Below the pieces are notes generated by a model that saw only the letters and a program-made list of their open reading frames with translations, was not told where the DNA came from and did not search any database. Positions 9,172 through 18,238 of a stretch of DNA of 64,000 bases are shown here, piece after piece. The stretch is taken from positions 62,001 through 126,000 of the forward strand of contig NZ_CP136964.1 in NCBI RefSeq assembly GCF_002871345.2, given 5' to 3'. Within the stretch, counting starts at the first letter, position 1, and each line of letters opens with the position of its first letter. The position numbers and the translations under genes are program-made. Source of the stretch: Nosocomiicoccus massiliensis (lineage in GTDB: Bacteria; Bacillota; Bacilli; Staphylococcales; Salinicoccaceae).

Positions 9172-9815
9172 TGGTTAAAGTATTACCATCATTATTAGCG
9201 AGTGATTTTTTAAATTTAGAAAGTGAAATGAAGAGAATGGAAGAAGCAGGTGCGGATATTTTCCATTTAGATATTATGGATGGACAATTTGTGCCGAATA
9301 TTTCATACGGTATTCCTGTTTGTGAAGCGATTAGTAAAAAAACGAATATTCCACTAGACGTTCACTTAATGACAGAAGATCCAGAGCAGTTCGTCGAAGA
9401 GTTTCGTGATATGGGTGTTGATTATTTATCGTTTCATATTGAAGCAACGCCGCACGCACATCGCTTAATCACGCATATCCAAAACAACAACATGAAAGCA
9501 GGCATCGTTTTAAACCCACAAACGCCAGTGAAAGATGTTGAGTATCTGTTAGACATCGTAGACTTCGTTCTCGTCATGACAGTGAATCCAGGATTTGGTG
9601 GGCAGTCGTTTATCGAATCTGGTGTTAAAAAGATTGCAGAACTCGATTCTATTCGTACGAGGGAAAATTATGACTATTTAATTGAAGTAGACGGCGGAGT
9701 GAACGATGAAACCGCACGCGTGTGCCGTGAAGCGGGTGCAGATTTACTCGTGAGTGGATCGTACTTATTTAAAGCAGATAATACAAAAGAGACGATTGAT
9801 AAACTTAGAGGTTAA
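9171..9815 (+). CDS. rpe: Ribulose-phosphate 3-epimerase
   Basis: Rpe interconverts ribulose 5-phosphate and xylulose 5-phosphate in the pentose phosphate pathway. The 214-residue TIM barrel shows the family motifs HLDIMDGQFVPN, DVHLM, VNPGFGGQSF and EVDGGV, with catalytic aspartates in MDG and VDGG. The start codon shares a base with the rsgA stop (TAATG), so it is translationally coupled. It sits in the conserved rsgA-rpe-thiN order. Confidence 0.97.
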   Translation: MVKVLPSLLASDFLNLESEMKRMEEAGADIFHLDIMDGQFVPNISYGIPVCEAISKKTNIPLDVHLMTEDPEQFVEEFRDMGVDYLSFHIEATPHAHRLITHIQNNNMKAGIVLNPQTPVKDVEYLLDIVDFVLVMTVNPGFGGQSFIESGVKKIAELDSIRTRENYDYLIEVDGGVNDETARVCREAGADLLVSGSYLFKADNTKETIDKLRG

Positions 9816-9818
9816 TAT

Positions 9819-10424
9819 ATGAAAGCTAACGTAGTGATGAGAGAAGTGAGCGTTCCAAAAATTTCTGGAGATTATGTCGGGGTCGACCGCGGAGTGTATC
9901 AGTTACTTAAACTTGGTATTACACCGAAATTTTGTTACGGTGATTACGATTCTGTGAACGACGAAGAACGCGACTTCATTGAATCAAAACTTAAAATCCA
10001 TGCAGTCAATAGTGAAAAGGATTATACGGATAGCGAGCTTGCGTTATTTGATCTTGTCGATAAAGGTTACAAAAAAATCGACGTATACGGTGCATTAGGT
10101 GACCGTATTGATCATGAGTTAATGAATATTCAACTACTTTTAAACGAGAAATTTAAAGACGTCGACGTCAGGCTGATCAATGATTTAAATATTATATTTA
10201 AAGTTGAAGGTAGTCGTGAACTACAAAATCTCGGATATAAGTACATTTCTTTTATACCAATTTTTAACGACACAGTTTTAAAATTAGTCGGATTTAAGTA
10301 TGATGGAGAAGTCATTACGTCTATTGGAAGTACGTTAACAGTATCTAATGAATTTGCAAGTGACGTTGCGACGGTTGTAACGAATCTACCAATAATCGCG
10401 ATTTATTCAAACGACAGAAGTTAG
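9819..10424 (+). CDS. thiN: Thiamine pyrophosphokinase
   Basis: ThiN transfers pyrophosphate from ATP to thiamine to make thiamine pyrophosphate. The 201-residue protein has the catalytic-domain motifs DRGVYQLLKLGI, YGDYDS, EKDYTDSELAL and GALGDRIDHE, and a smaller C-terminal beta-sandwich thiamine-binding domain. It follows rpe by 3 bp behind a GAGG ribosome site, as in Bacillus and Staphylococcus. Confidence 0.95.
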   Translation: MKANVVMREVSVPKISGDYVGVDRGVYQLLKLGITPKFCYGDYDSVNDEERDFIESKLKIHAVNSEKDYTDSELALFDLVDKGYKKIDVYGALGDRIDHELMNIQLLLNEKFKDVDVRLINDLNIIFKVEGSRELQNLGYKYISFIPIFNDTVLKLVGFKYDGEVITSIGSTLTVSNEFASDVATVVTNLPIIAIYSNDRS

Positions 10425-10435
10425 GAGATGAAAGT

Positions 10436-11140
10436 ATGATATTACTTGGTGCACTCGTCAACGGGCTCGCCATTATTATCGGTGGTTCACTCGGGTTAAT
10501 ATTTACTTTTATCCCCGAACATGTGAAAGATTCAATTTTAAAAGCACAAGGACTCGTTATTATTGCGCTCGGAATTCAGATGATTTCTGCTTCAACAGAC
10601 GTCATTGTTACGCTGTTGAGTTTAATCGTCGGGGTGACAATCGGTGAGTATTTAAAATTAGAAGATAAACTAAACGGTATCGGACATTGGCTCGAATTTA
10701 AGCTAGGCGATAAAAACGCAGGAAACATCTCGCAAGGACTCGTCTCTGGAACGATGATATTTATAATCGGAGCGATGTCAATCGTCGGGTCACTCGACGC
10801 AGGGATGCGCGGTGACAATACAGTCTTATATACGAAATCATTTATGGATTTCTTTATCGCACTCGTTATGACAACGACATACGGACTCGGTGTCATCATT
10901 GCTGGTATTCCTACATTTTTATATGAAGGACTCATTACACTCGGCGCAAAAGGATTTGCGCACTTCATACCAGAAGACGTATTAAAAACGATGACAAAAC
11001 AAGTCAGCGCAACTGGAGGAGTCATTATCTTTGCGATCGGTTTAAACATGATGAACATCACAAAAACACGTGTCGGAAACATGATCCCAGCGATATTTGT
11101 CGCGATGATCGTCATATATATCATGAGTTTCTTTAGATAA
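10436..11140 (+). CDS. DUF554 family membrane protein
   Basis: The 234-residue protein is very hydrophobic with about six to seven predicted membrane helices. It begins with the family's typical start, ILLGALVNGLAIIIGGSLG, where the early GxxxxxxGG pattern is characteristic. Further helices lie near 35-60, 95-115, 130-165 and 185-230. The family (YdfK-like) has no firmly established function; transport is often suggested. It follows thiN by 11 bp with a GGAGATG ribosome site and ends at a strong terminator, so it closes the rsgA-rpe-thiN transcript. Confidence 0.85.
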   Translation: MILLGALVNGLAIIIGGSLGLIFTFIPEHVKDSILKAQGLVIIALGIQMISASTDVIVTLLSLIVGVTIGEYLKLEDKLNGIGHWLEFKLGDKNAGNISQGLVSGTMIFIIGAMSIVGSLDAGMRGDNTVLYTKSFMDFFIALVMTTTYGLGVIIAGIPTFLYEGLITLGAKGFAHFIPEDVLKTMTKQVSATGGVIIFAIGLNMMNITKTRVGNMIPAIFVAMIVIYIMSFFR

Positions 11141-11171
11141 GACGAACTATAATTCAGAGTTCGTCTTTTTT
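11139..11171 (+). terminator. Terminator after the thiN/DUF554 operon
   Basis: GACGAACT (11141-11148) pairs with AGTTCGTC (11158-11165) and is followed by a run of T. It overlaps the stop codon region of the DUF554 gene. Confidence 0.9.
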
Positions 11172-12130
11172 CATCTTGTGGCGTGGTGGTTGGGTTGGTT
11201 GAGAGCGTAATTGTACACGAAATAGGTAGGGTGTTTACACAAAAGGGATTTGCGTAAAAAGATTTTAAATAATTTAACATAACTTCGATTTCTGTAAACG
11301 ACCATCTCGTTACGTTGACAATTAAGCGTTTTGCGTTAAACTAACACGAACTCTTTTAACGCTAACAGCATTTGCGTTAAATTAAACCGAAAACGATCTT
11401 GCCGCCACTATTTTTTAAGATGAAAAGCTGTTAAACAGCAGCTCGGTTTTTCATCTTGTTAAATTAACGAGGGTATCTTTAACGGAAAGGCCCGTTGCGT
11501 GAACGAAATAAATTTAATTTTACACAAGTGCGAAATACGTCAAAGGGTGCCTAGATAATTGCACGCAAAAACTTTAATTGTAAACGAACGCACAACGCTT
11601 TTAACACAAATTGGATTTGCGTAAAATTAAACAGAAAACAGTCCTGCCGCCAGCACTTTTTCAGCATAAAAACTGTTTAATAGCGATTCGGTTTTTCATC
11701 TTGTTAAATTAACGAAGGTGCCTTTAACGGAAACGCCCGTTGCGTAAACGAAATAAATTTAATTTTACACAAGTGCGAAATACGTCAAAGGGTACCTCGA
11801 TAATTTTACGCAAGATCTCTAATTGTCAACGAACGCACAACGCTTTTAACACAAATTGGATTTGCGTAAAATTAAACAGAAAACAGTCCTGCCACCGTCA
11901 CTTTTCCAGCATAAAAACTGCTTAATAGCGACTCGGTTTTTCATCTTGTTAAATTAGCGAGGGTATCTTTAACGGAAACGCCCGTTGCGTGAACGAAATA
12001 AATTTAATTTTACACAAGTTCGAAATACGTCAAAGGGTGCCTAGATAATTGCACGCAAAAACTCTAATTGTCAACGAACGCACAACCCTTTTAACACAAA
12101 TTGTATTTGCGTAAAATTAAACCAAAAATT
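11172..12130. repeat. 245-bp tandem repeat array, locus 1 (about 2.7 clear copies plus a degenerate upstream copy)
   Basis: This intergenic stretch has no convincing gene. The landmark GTTAAATTA recurs at 11458, 11703 and 11948, exactly 245 bp apart, and each copy also holds CGGTTTTTCATCTTG, ACGGAAA.GCCCGTTGCGT and AATTTAATTTTACACAAG in the same order. A more diverged partial copy occupies about 11210-11457. Inside the units are short inverted repeats built on TTTAACGC / GCGTTAAA, the clearest at 11355-11381 and 11234-11258. Copies differ mainly by point changes. The same family recurs at 18.9-20.8 kb. The 61-codon open frame here follows the repeat and is not a gene. Confidence 0.85.
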
Positions 12131-12206
12131 CAACTAATATAGAAGAATAAAAGCCTACTCCGACCAAAGTCACACATCCAACCTAAAATCTTGCATGTGT
12201 ATACAC

Positions 12207-12248
12207 AAAAAAAGAGATTTGTACGATTCTATCGCACAAATCTCTTTT
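12207..12248 (-). terminator. Terminator of rpmB (reverse strand)
   Basis: AAAAGAGATTTGT pairs with ACAAATCTCTTTT across a 13-base loop. Read on the minus strand the hairpin follows rpmB by about 10 bp and ends in a run of T. Confidence 0.88.
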
Positions 12249-12258
12249 ATTATTTTAA

Positions 12259-12447
12259 TTATACGCGTTGTACTTTACCAGATTTTAACGCTCTAGCTGA
12301 AACCCAAACACGTTTAGGTTTGCCATCTACTAAAATTCTTACTTTGTGTAAGTTAGCACCAAAAGTTCTTTTACTTGCGTTTAGTGCGTGAGAACGGTTG
12401 TTACCTGATCTAGCACGACGACCTGTAACGTAACATACTTTAGCCAT
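12259..12447 (-). CDS. rpmB: 50S ribosomal protein L28
   Basis: L28 is a structural protein of the large ribosomal subunit. The 62-residue product starts [10 protein letters not shown] and has [10 protein letters not shown] and [13 protein letters not shown], which are family hallmarks. I chose the ATG at 12447 because GGGGTGGGA lies just upstream; a start three codons earlier would overlap that site. It carries only one of the cysteines of the zinc-binding L28 form, so it looks like the zinc-independent type. The gene is divergent from yloU, as in related Bacillales. Confidence 0.97.
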   Translation of the reverse strand: MAKVCYVTGRRARSGNNRSHALNASKRTFGANLHKVRILVDGKPKRVWVSARALKSGKVQRV

Positions 12448-12580
12448 TCGTCCCACCCCTTCATTGTTTTTAATTGATAATTCTTATCTGCGAATACTAT
12501 AATATAATACATGAATATCGTTTAAAACACAATAACAAATATAATATCGTTGTATTTAATCATGCTGATTTGAACAGGGG

Positions 12581-12609
12581 TTGTCAAATAGTGTGTTTAA
12601 ATCTATAAT
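12581..12609 (+). promoter_or_regulatory. Strong sigma-A promoter of the asp23-like/fakA genes
   Basis: TTGTCA (12581-12586), a 17-bp spacer and a perfect TATAAT (12604-12609) lie 26 bp before the start codon. This is close to the ideal consensus. Confidence 0.8.
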
Positions 12610-12634
12610 AAAATGATGAATTAGGAGTGAGTTT

Positions 12635-13000
12635 ATGTCACTAAAAATTAATAATGAACTTGGCACGATTGAAGTGTCTACAGATGTAATCGCAAATATC
12701 GCTGGTGGCGTCGTAAGTGAAAGTTACGGCGTTGTTGGTATGGCATCGAAAACATTTAGAGATGGCTTTGCGGAATTACTTGGTAAAGAGAATTACGCAC
12801 GCGGTGTCGTCGTAGATAATGAAAACGAAAATTTAAAAATTGATTTATATATTATTGTACTTTACGGTGTGAAGATTTCCGAAGTTGCATCGAACGTACA
12901 ATCTACAGTTAAGTATACGTTAGAAAAAACATTAGGACTAAAAATTGATTCTGTGAATATTCATGTTCAAGGTGTCAGAATCATTGATTCGGATGAGTAG
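12635..13000 (+). CDS. Asp23/Gls24 family envelope stress protein (YloU-like)
   Basis: The 121-residue protein begins LGTIEVSTDVIANIAGG, typical of the Asp23/Gls24 family, and continues SYGVVGMAS and LYIIVLYGVKISEV. Family members act at the membrane and influence envelope homeostasis; the yloU copy next to fakA is universal in Bacillales but its exact role is unclear. It has a strong promoter and an AGGAG ribosome site and is followed after 19 bp by fakA, which suggests a functional link with fatty acid kinase. Confidence 0.92.
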   Translation: MSLKINNELGTIEVSTDVIANIAGGVVSESYGVVGMASKTFRDGFAELLGKENYARGVVVDNENENLKIDLYIIVLYGVKISEVASNVQSTVKYTLEKTLGLKIDSVNIHVQGVRIIDSDE

Positions 13001-13019
13001 TTAGGGAGGATTTTTAAAA

Positions 13020-14666
13020 ATGAATAAAATAGATGGACAACTCTTTCGCAAGATGATTTTAAATGGTGCGAAAAATTTAAAAAAGCATGCGGAATATGTT
13101 GATTCACTGAATGTCTTCCCAGTACCGGATGGAGACACAGGAACGAATATGAAGTTATCTATTGTATCGGGTGCTTCTGAAGTAGAAAACTTAACGAGCA
13201 ACCACGTCGGTGAAGTTGGGAAACATTTCTCTAAAGGGTTATTAATGGGCGCAAGAGGAAACTCAGGCGTTATTTTATCTCAATTATTTAGAGGGTTTTC
13301 TAAACACGTCGAAGAGTTAGCAGAAATCGATCATCATGCATTTAGTGAAGCATTCCAAGCAGGTGTGAAAACTGCATATAAAGCAGTTATGAAACCTGTT
13401 GAAGGTACGATTTTAACAGTTGCTAAAGACTCAGGCGCTAAAGCAGAAGAAGTCGCTAAAAACGAAACAGATATCGTTAAAATTATGGAAGCTGTTTTAG
13501 AAGAAGCGAAAGAATCTTTAAAACGTACACCAGATCTATTATCAGTTCTAAAAGAAGTGGGCGTTGTCGACTCAGGTGGACAAGGACTCGTATACGTTTA
13601 TGAAGGATTTTTAAAAGCGTTAAAAGGTGAAGACGTAGAAGAGACGTCAAGCACTTCAGGAGAGCCTGTCAATACAGAAGAGTTCGTAAACGATGAACAC
13701 GAATTTGATGAGTTTATGTCAGTCGACGATATCGAATTCGGCTTTTGTACAGAATTCATGGTACGTTTCGGTAAAGATAAAAAACCATTCGAAGAAACAT
13801 CATTTAGAAACGATATGGATAAGTTCGGTGACTCATTACTCGTTATTAACGATGATGAAATCGTAAAAGTTCACGTACACACAGACCATCCAGGTGAAGC
13901 ACTATCATACGGTGCAGAGTACGGTGAAATCATTAAGATTAAAATCGAAAACATGCGCGAACAGTTTAGAGCGTTAGAAGCTAAACGTGAAGCGAAAAAG
14001 AAAAAAGAAAAAATTAAAACGGCAATTATCGCAGTATCAAGTGGGGAAGGTATTGATACCCTCCTTAAGAGTATCGGTGTTACACACTTAATTAGCGGTG
14101 GTCAAACGATGAACCCATCAACTGAAGACATCGTCAATATTATTAAAGATGACGACGTCGAAGAAGTTATCATCATGCCGAACAATAAAAATATCATCAT
14201 GGCAGCAGAACAAGCAGCTGAACTATTAGATGTCGAGGCTGTTGTAATTCCAACACGTTCGATTCCTGAATGTGTGTCTGCAATGTTTACGTTTAATGGA
14301 GATGCAAGTCTCGAAGAAAACAAAGAGACGATGATCGACACGATGAACCAAGTGAAAACAGGTCAAGTGACGTATGCAGTAAGAGATACGAAAATCGATG
14401 ACGTTGAAATTAAAAAAGACGAACATATGGGTATCGTCGATGGGAAAATTATCTCATGTAATAAAGACGTCAAAGTTACACTCGAAAACTTACTTGAAAC
14501 AATGATCGATGACGATTCAGAAATCGTAACGATCTTTACAGGTGAAGGAAGCGATGAAGCACTCGTTGAAGCACTCGCTGAACAGTTTGAAGAATCGCAT
14601 GACGTTGAATTTGAAATTCACGACGGTAAACAACCGGTATACAGTTATTTAATTTCTGTAGAGTAA
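13020..14666 (+). CDS. fakA: Fatty acid kinase catalytic subunit FakA (DAK2 domain)
   Basis: FakA phosphorylates exogenous fatty acids bound to FakB proteins, giving acyl-phosphate for phospholipid synthesis through PlsX/PlsY. The 548 residues equal the staphylococcal length. The N-terminal DhaL-type nucleotide domain has NVFPVPDGDTGTNM, whose aspartates bind magnesium, and GARGNSGVILSQLFRG. A middle domain begins near residue 215 and a C-terminal DegV-like domain follows. No fakB is in the window. The gene ends with a terminator and shares the yloU promoter. With fapR, plsX and acpP close by, it makes this a lipid-metabolism neighbourhood. Confidence 0.95.
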   Translation: MNKIDGQLFRKMILNGAKNLKKHAEYVDSLNVFPVPDGDTGTNMKLSIVSGASEVENLTSNHVGEVGKHFSKGLLMGARGNSGVILSQLFRGFSKHVEELAEIDHHAFSEAFQAGVKTAYKAVMKPVEGTILTVAKDSGAKAEEVAKNETDIVKIMEAVLEEAKESLKRTPDLLSVLKEVGVVDSGGQGLVYVYEGFLKALKGEDVEETSSTSGEPVNTEEFVNDEHEFDEFMSVDDIEFGFCTEFMVRFGKDKKPFEETSFRNDMDKFGDSLLVINDDEIVKVHVHTDHPGEALSYGAEYGEIIKIKIENMREQFRALEAKREAKKKKEKIKTAIIAVSSGEGIDTLLKSIGVTHLISGGQTMNPSTEDIVNIIKDDDVEEVIIMPNNKNIIMAAEQAAELLDVEAVVIPTRSIPECVSAMFTFNGDASLEENKETMIDTMNQVKTGQVTYAVRDTKIDDVEIKKDEHMGIVDGKIISCNKDVKVTLENLLETMIDDDSEIVTIFTGEGSDEALVEALAEQFEESHDVEFEIHDGKQPVYSYLISVE

Positions 14667-14674
14667 TCAATATA

Positions 14675-14705
14675 GCCACATCGATAATATCGATGTGGTT
14701 TTTTA
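14675..14705 (+). terminator. Terminator after fakA
   Basis: CCACATCGAT pairs with ATCGATGTGG around a short AA-containing loop, followed by TTTTTT. It lies 9 bp after the fakA stop. Confidence 0.88.
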
Positions 14706-14720
14706 ATAAGAGGTGAAATT

Positions 14721-15392
14721 ATGAAATATAATAGTGTGTTTGATATTATCGGGCCTGTGATGATTGGTCCATCAAGTTCTCATACGGCTGGATCAGTTAA
14801 AATTGGACAAACAGCACGTAATTTATTTAAACAACAGCCAGACAAAGTCGATATATACTTATACGGTTCATTTAAAGAAACATATAAAGGTCATAAAACA
14901 GACGTCGCATTAATCGGAGGAGTGCTCGGGTTTAGTACTGAAGATTCAAGAATTAAAAACGCTTACGAAGAAGCCGAAAAAGCAAATATGCACGTCAAAA
15001 TCATAGAGATGCCAGAAGAAAAGAGTCACCCGAATACAGCTATTCTCCACTTATTTAAAGGAGACGACACGTTAATGGTTGAAGCTGTGTCAATTGGTGG
15101 TGGGATGATTCAAGTCGTCTCTATTAACGACTATCCGATTTCTTTATCTGGTAATTTACATTCGCTACTCGTATTTCATAAAGATAGCTTCGGGACGATT
15201 GCGAACGTTACAAGTATTTTAAAAGATGAAGCACTCAACATTGGAACGATGAACGTATCGCGTAAAGAAGTCGGTCAAACTGCGCTTATGACGATAGAAA
15301 TCGATTCAAAATGTGATGAATCGACAGTGAAGAGAATTGAACAAGTAGAAGGTGTCGAGCGTGTCATAGAATTAAAAGGAAAAGAGGTGTAA
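14721..15392 (+). CDS. sdaAB: L-serine dehydratase, iron-sulfur-dependent, beta subunit
   Basis: With SdaAA it deaminates L-serine to pyruvate and ammonia. The 223-residue protein has GPSSSHTAGSVKIG near residue 17, the conserved beta-subunit motif, and a C-terminal ACT domain (about 145-223) that senses serine. AGAGGTG precedes the ATG. The alpha subunit follows after 3 bp. The fakA-sdaAB-sdaAA-recG order is that of Bacillus subtilis. Confidence 0.96.
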   Translation: MKYNSVFDIIGPVMIGPSSSHTAGSVKIGQTARNLFKQQPDKVDIYLYGSFKETYKGHKTDVALIGGVLGFSTEDSRIKNAYEEAEKANMHVKIIEMPEEKSHPNTAILHLFKGDDTLMVEAVSIGGGMIQVVSINDYPISLSGNLHSLLVFHKDSFGTIANVTSILKDEALNIGTMNVSRKEVGQTALMTIEIDSKCDESTVKRIEQVEGVERVIELKGKEV

Positions 15393-15395
15393 TAG

Positions 15396-16274
15396 ATGCA
15401 AGAGTTTAATAGTATTAACCAACTGATTTCTAGATCAGAAACTGAACAAAAATCAATCGCAGATATTATGATCGCTCAAGAAATGGAAACATCAGGACTA
15501 TCCTATGACGATATTTATAAGCAGATGGAATACAACTTAGACACGATGGAAAATGCAGTAAAAGAAGGGCTTGAAGGTGTAGAAAGTACGACTGGTCTAA
15601 CAGGCGGAGACGCAGTAAAAATGAGACGCTATATCGAATCGGGTCGCGGGTTAAGTGGAGATTTAACACTACACGCGATTATGAACGCTGTTTCTACAAA
15701 TGAAGTGAACGCTGCGATGGGGCAAATTTGTGCAACACCAACTGCAGGGTCTGCGGGTGTCGTTCCAGGTGTATTATTTGCGATGAAAGAAAAATATCCA
15801 GAAACAACGCGTGAAGAGATGGTAAAGTTTCTATTTACAGCAGGTGCATTTGGAATGGTCGTCGCGAACAATGCGAGTATTTCAGGTGCTGCAGGTGGAT
15901 GCCAAGCAGAAGTCGGGAGTGCGTCAGCAATGGCAGCTGCAGCAGTCACTGAAATGGCTGGAGGCACGCCAGAAATGTGTGCACATGCGTTTGCTATCGC
16001 ACTTAAAAATATGCTCGGTCTTGTCTGTGACCCAGTCGCAGGTCTCGTTGAAGTACCGTGCGTTAAACGTAATGCAGCTGGTGCATCTAACGCACTAACA
16101 GCAGCAGATATGGCACTCGCTGGAATAGAATCTAGAATCCCAGCAGACGAAGTCGTCGAAGCGATGTTTAAAATCGGATTAACGATGCCATCACACTTAC
16201 GTGAAACAGGTCGCGGAGGACTCGCAGCAACTCCGACAGGCGAACGACTGAAAAAAGAGTTAATCGGGTCATAA
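15396..16274 (+). CDS. sdaAA: L-serine dehydratase, iron-sulfur-dependent, alpha subunit
   Basis: This subunit holds the catalytic iron-sulfur cluster. The 292-residue protein has the signature CATPTAGSAGVVPGV and further conserved cysteines in CDPVAGLVEVPC, the presumed 4Fe-4S ligands, plus ASISGAAGGCQAEVGSA. Length is normal. It lies 3 bp after sdaAB and 1 bp before recG, so it belongs to a tight transcription unit. Confidence 0.96.
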   Translation: MQEFNSINQLISRSETEQKSIADIMIAQEMETSGLSYDDIYKQMEYNLDTMENAVKEGLEGVESTTGLTGGDAVKMRRYIESGRGLSGDLTLHAIMNAVSTNEVNAAMGQICATPTAGSAGVVPGVLFAMKEKYPETTREEMVKFLFTAGAFGMVVANNASISGAAGGCQAEVGSASAMAAAAVTEMAGGTPEMCAHAFAIALKNMLGLVCDPVAGLVEVPCVKRNAAGASNALTAADMALAGIESRIPADEVVEAMFKIGLTMPSHLRETGRGGLAATPTGERLKKELIGS

Positions 16275-16275
16275 T

Positions 16276-18237
16276 ATGACAGAGCTATATGAAGTGATCA
16301 CGCCATCTGCTTCTATCGGAACGTTAAAAGGTGTCGGTAAAAAGACCGAAGAAAAATTAAATAGTATTGGTATTCATACGGTGAATGATGTAGTTTTTCA
16401 TCTGCCGAATTCGTACGTTGACCAAAATCCGACAGACGTGAATTCCGTAAAGTTAGAAGAAGTCATTACAGTGAGTGGTGTCGTAAAAACGGAGCCGACG
16501 GTGACGTATTTACGAAAAGGGTTAAACCGGATGAGTTTTCATATGGAAACGAACAACGTCTACATAAAAGTGACGTTTTTTAATCAGGCGTATTTAAAAA
16601 AACAAATCGAAGTCGGAGATACGATAAACGTCCACGGTAAATTTAATAAACCAAAACAAGAGATGTCAGGTAGAAGTATTATAAAACCGAACGGCGATAC
16701 GATGGATATGCGCTATGCGTTAAATAAAGTGATGAATAATAAGACGTTTGGTAATATCGTAAAAGAAGTGTTTCGAACACATATTTTTAATCAAGATTTA
16801 CCGGAGTATTTAATCAAAAAATATAAACTGATGCCGATTAAACAAACGCTGTATCATCTCCATTTTCCGGATAATATGGATGAACTTCAAAATGCGAGAC
16901 GTACGATGAAGTTTTATGAACTGTTTATGTTCCAAGTAAAAATCATCGAAAAGCGTAAGCAAGAACGCGTGCCACAAAAAGAATCAATTATAAAATATGA
17001 TATTGATAAGCTGAAGCGGTTTATCGGTACGTTACCGTTTGAATTGACGAAAGATCAAAAGACAAGTGTGAACGACATTTGTAGAGATTTACTTAGTGAA
17101 TTTAATATGCACCGTCTGCTGCAAGGGGACGTCGGAAGCGGTAAGACAATCGTCGCTGGAATTTCGGTTTATGCGCTTAAAACTGCTCTTAAACAAAGTG
17201 CAATTATGGTGCCGACTGAAGTGCTTGCAAATCAGCATTATGAAAGTTTAGTCGAATCGTTTAACGATGAGCTTACAATCGAGTTATTAACAGGGACGAC
17301 GACACCGAGTGAAAAACGTCGTATAAAAGAAGCATTAAAAAATGGAGACATCGATTTAATTATCGGGACGCATGCACTTTTTGAAGATGACGTCGTGTTT
17401 AAAGATTTAGGGCTCGTCATTATCGACGAACAGCATCGCTTCGGAGTAAATCAGCGAGAGAAATTAATTAAAAAAGCCAAAAGTCGAAACGTATTATATA
17501 TGACAGCAACACCAATCCCAAGAACGCTATCGATCACAGCATTCGGAGATATGGACGTCTCTCTTATAAAGACGATGCCTGCCGGTAGGTTGCCGATCAA
17601 AACATTTTGGAAAAAAGAAAAAGAAATCGATGAAGTACTCGCGTTTATCAAAAAAGAGATGGATGCTGGGCGTAATATTTACGTCGTTGCGCCGTTAATC
17701 GAAGAATCAGAAGTACTCGATTTAATGACGACTGAAGAAGTGTATCATATGTTTAGAGAAACGTTCGGTGAAGATAAAGTCGAACTCGTCCACGGGCGTA
17801 TGAAACCTGAGGAGAAAAGAAAAGCAATGGCGCGCTTTGAATCGCTTGAAACACCGATTCTCGTTTCAACGACGGTCATTGAAGTTGGTATCAACGTTAA
17901 AAATGCGACAGTGATGACGATTTTTAACGCAGAGCGATTTGGTTTATCAACGTTACATCAACTTCGAGGTCGTGTAGGTAGAAATGATTTACAAAGTTAT
18001 TGTATATTAATAAGTGAAGGTAAAACTGAGCAAGCACAAATGCGCATGAATATTATGACAGAAACGACAGATGGTTTTGTCCTTTCTGAAAGAGATTTAG
18101 AAATGCGCGGGCCGGGAGACTTTTTTGGTGTAAGACAAAGTGGGCTCCCAGAATTTAAAGTTGCAGATCTCGTACACGACTATAGAATATTAGAAGTGGC
18201 GAGAAGTGAAGCAATTAAACTATTTAAGGAGCAATGA
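16276..18237 (+). CDS. recG: ATP-dependent DNA helicase RecG
   Basis: RecG remodels stalled forks and Holliday junctions. The 653-residue protein has an N-terminal OB-fold wedge domain (about 50-150), Walker A GDVGSGKTIVA (near 289), the DEQH box IIDEQHRFGV, MTATPIPRTL, and the C-terminal helicase signature LHQLRGRVGRN. It is slightly shorter than most (about 680), with no missing motif. The start is 1 bp after the sdaAA stop, and the next gene starts 1 bp after its own. Confidence 0.96.
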   Translation: MTELYEVITPSASIGTLKGVGKKTEEKLNSIGIHTVNDVVFHLPNSYVDQNPTDVNSVKLEEVITVSGVVKTEPTVTYLRKGLNRMSFHMETNNVYIKVTFFNQAYLKKQIEVGDTINVHGKFNKPKQEMSGRSIIKPNGDTMDMRYALNKVMNNKTFGNIVKEVFRTHIFNQDLPEYLIKKYKLMPIKQTLYHLHFPDNMDELQNARRTMKFYELFMFQVKIIEKRKQERVPQKESIIKYDIDKLKRFIGTLPFELTKDQKTSVNDICRDLLSEFNMHRLLQGDVGSGKTIVAGISVYALKTALKQSAIMVPTEVLANQHYESLVESFNDELTIELLTGTTTPSEKRRIKEALKNGDIDLIIGTHALFEDDVVFKDLGLVIIDEQHRFGVNQREKLIKKAKSRNVLYMTATPIPRTLSITAFGDMDVSLIKTMPAGRLPIKTFWKKEKEIDEVLAFIKKEMDAGRNIYVVAPLIEESEVLDLMTTEEVYHMFRETFGEDKVELVHGRMKPEEKRKAMARFESLETPILVSTTVIEVGINVKNATVMTIFNAERFGLSTLHQLRGRVGRNDLQSYCILISEGKTEQAQMRMNIMTETTDGFVLSERDLEMRGPGDFFGVRQSGLPEFKVADLVHDYRILEVARSEAIKLFKEQ

Positions 18238-18238
18238 T

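Noticed and set aside
10576..11280. 234-codon frame antisense to the DUF554 gene
   Set aside because: A shadow of a well-supported membrane protein gene, with no ribosome site or family resemblance.
11740..11925. 61-codon open frame in the 245-bp array
   Set aside because: It follows the tandem repeat, is not open in the sister copies and lacks a ribosome site.
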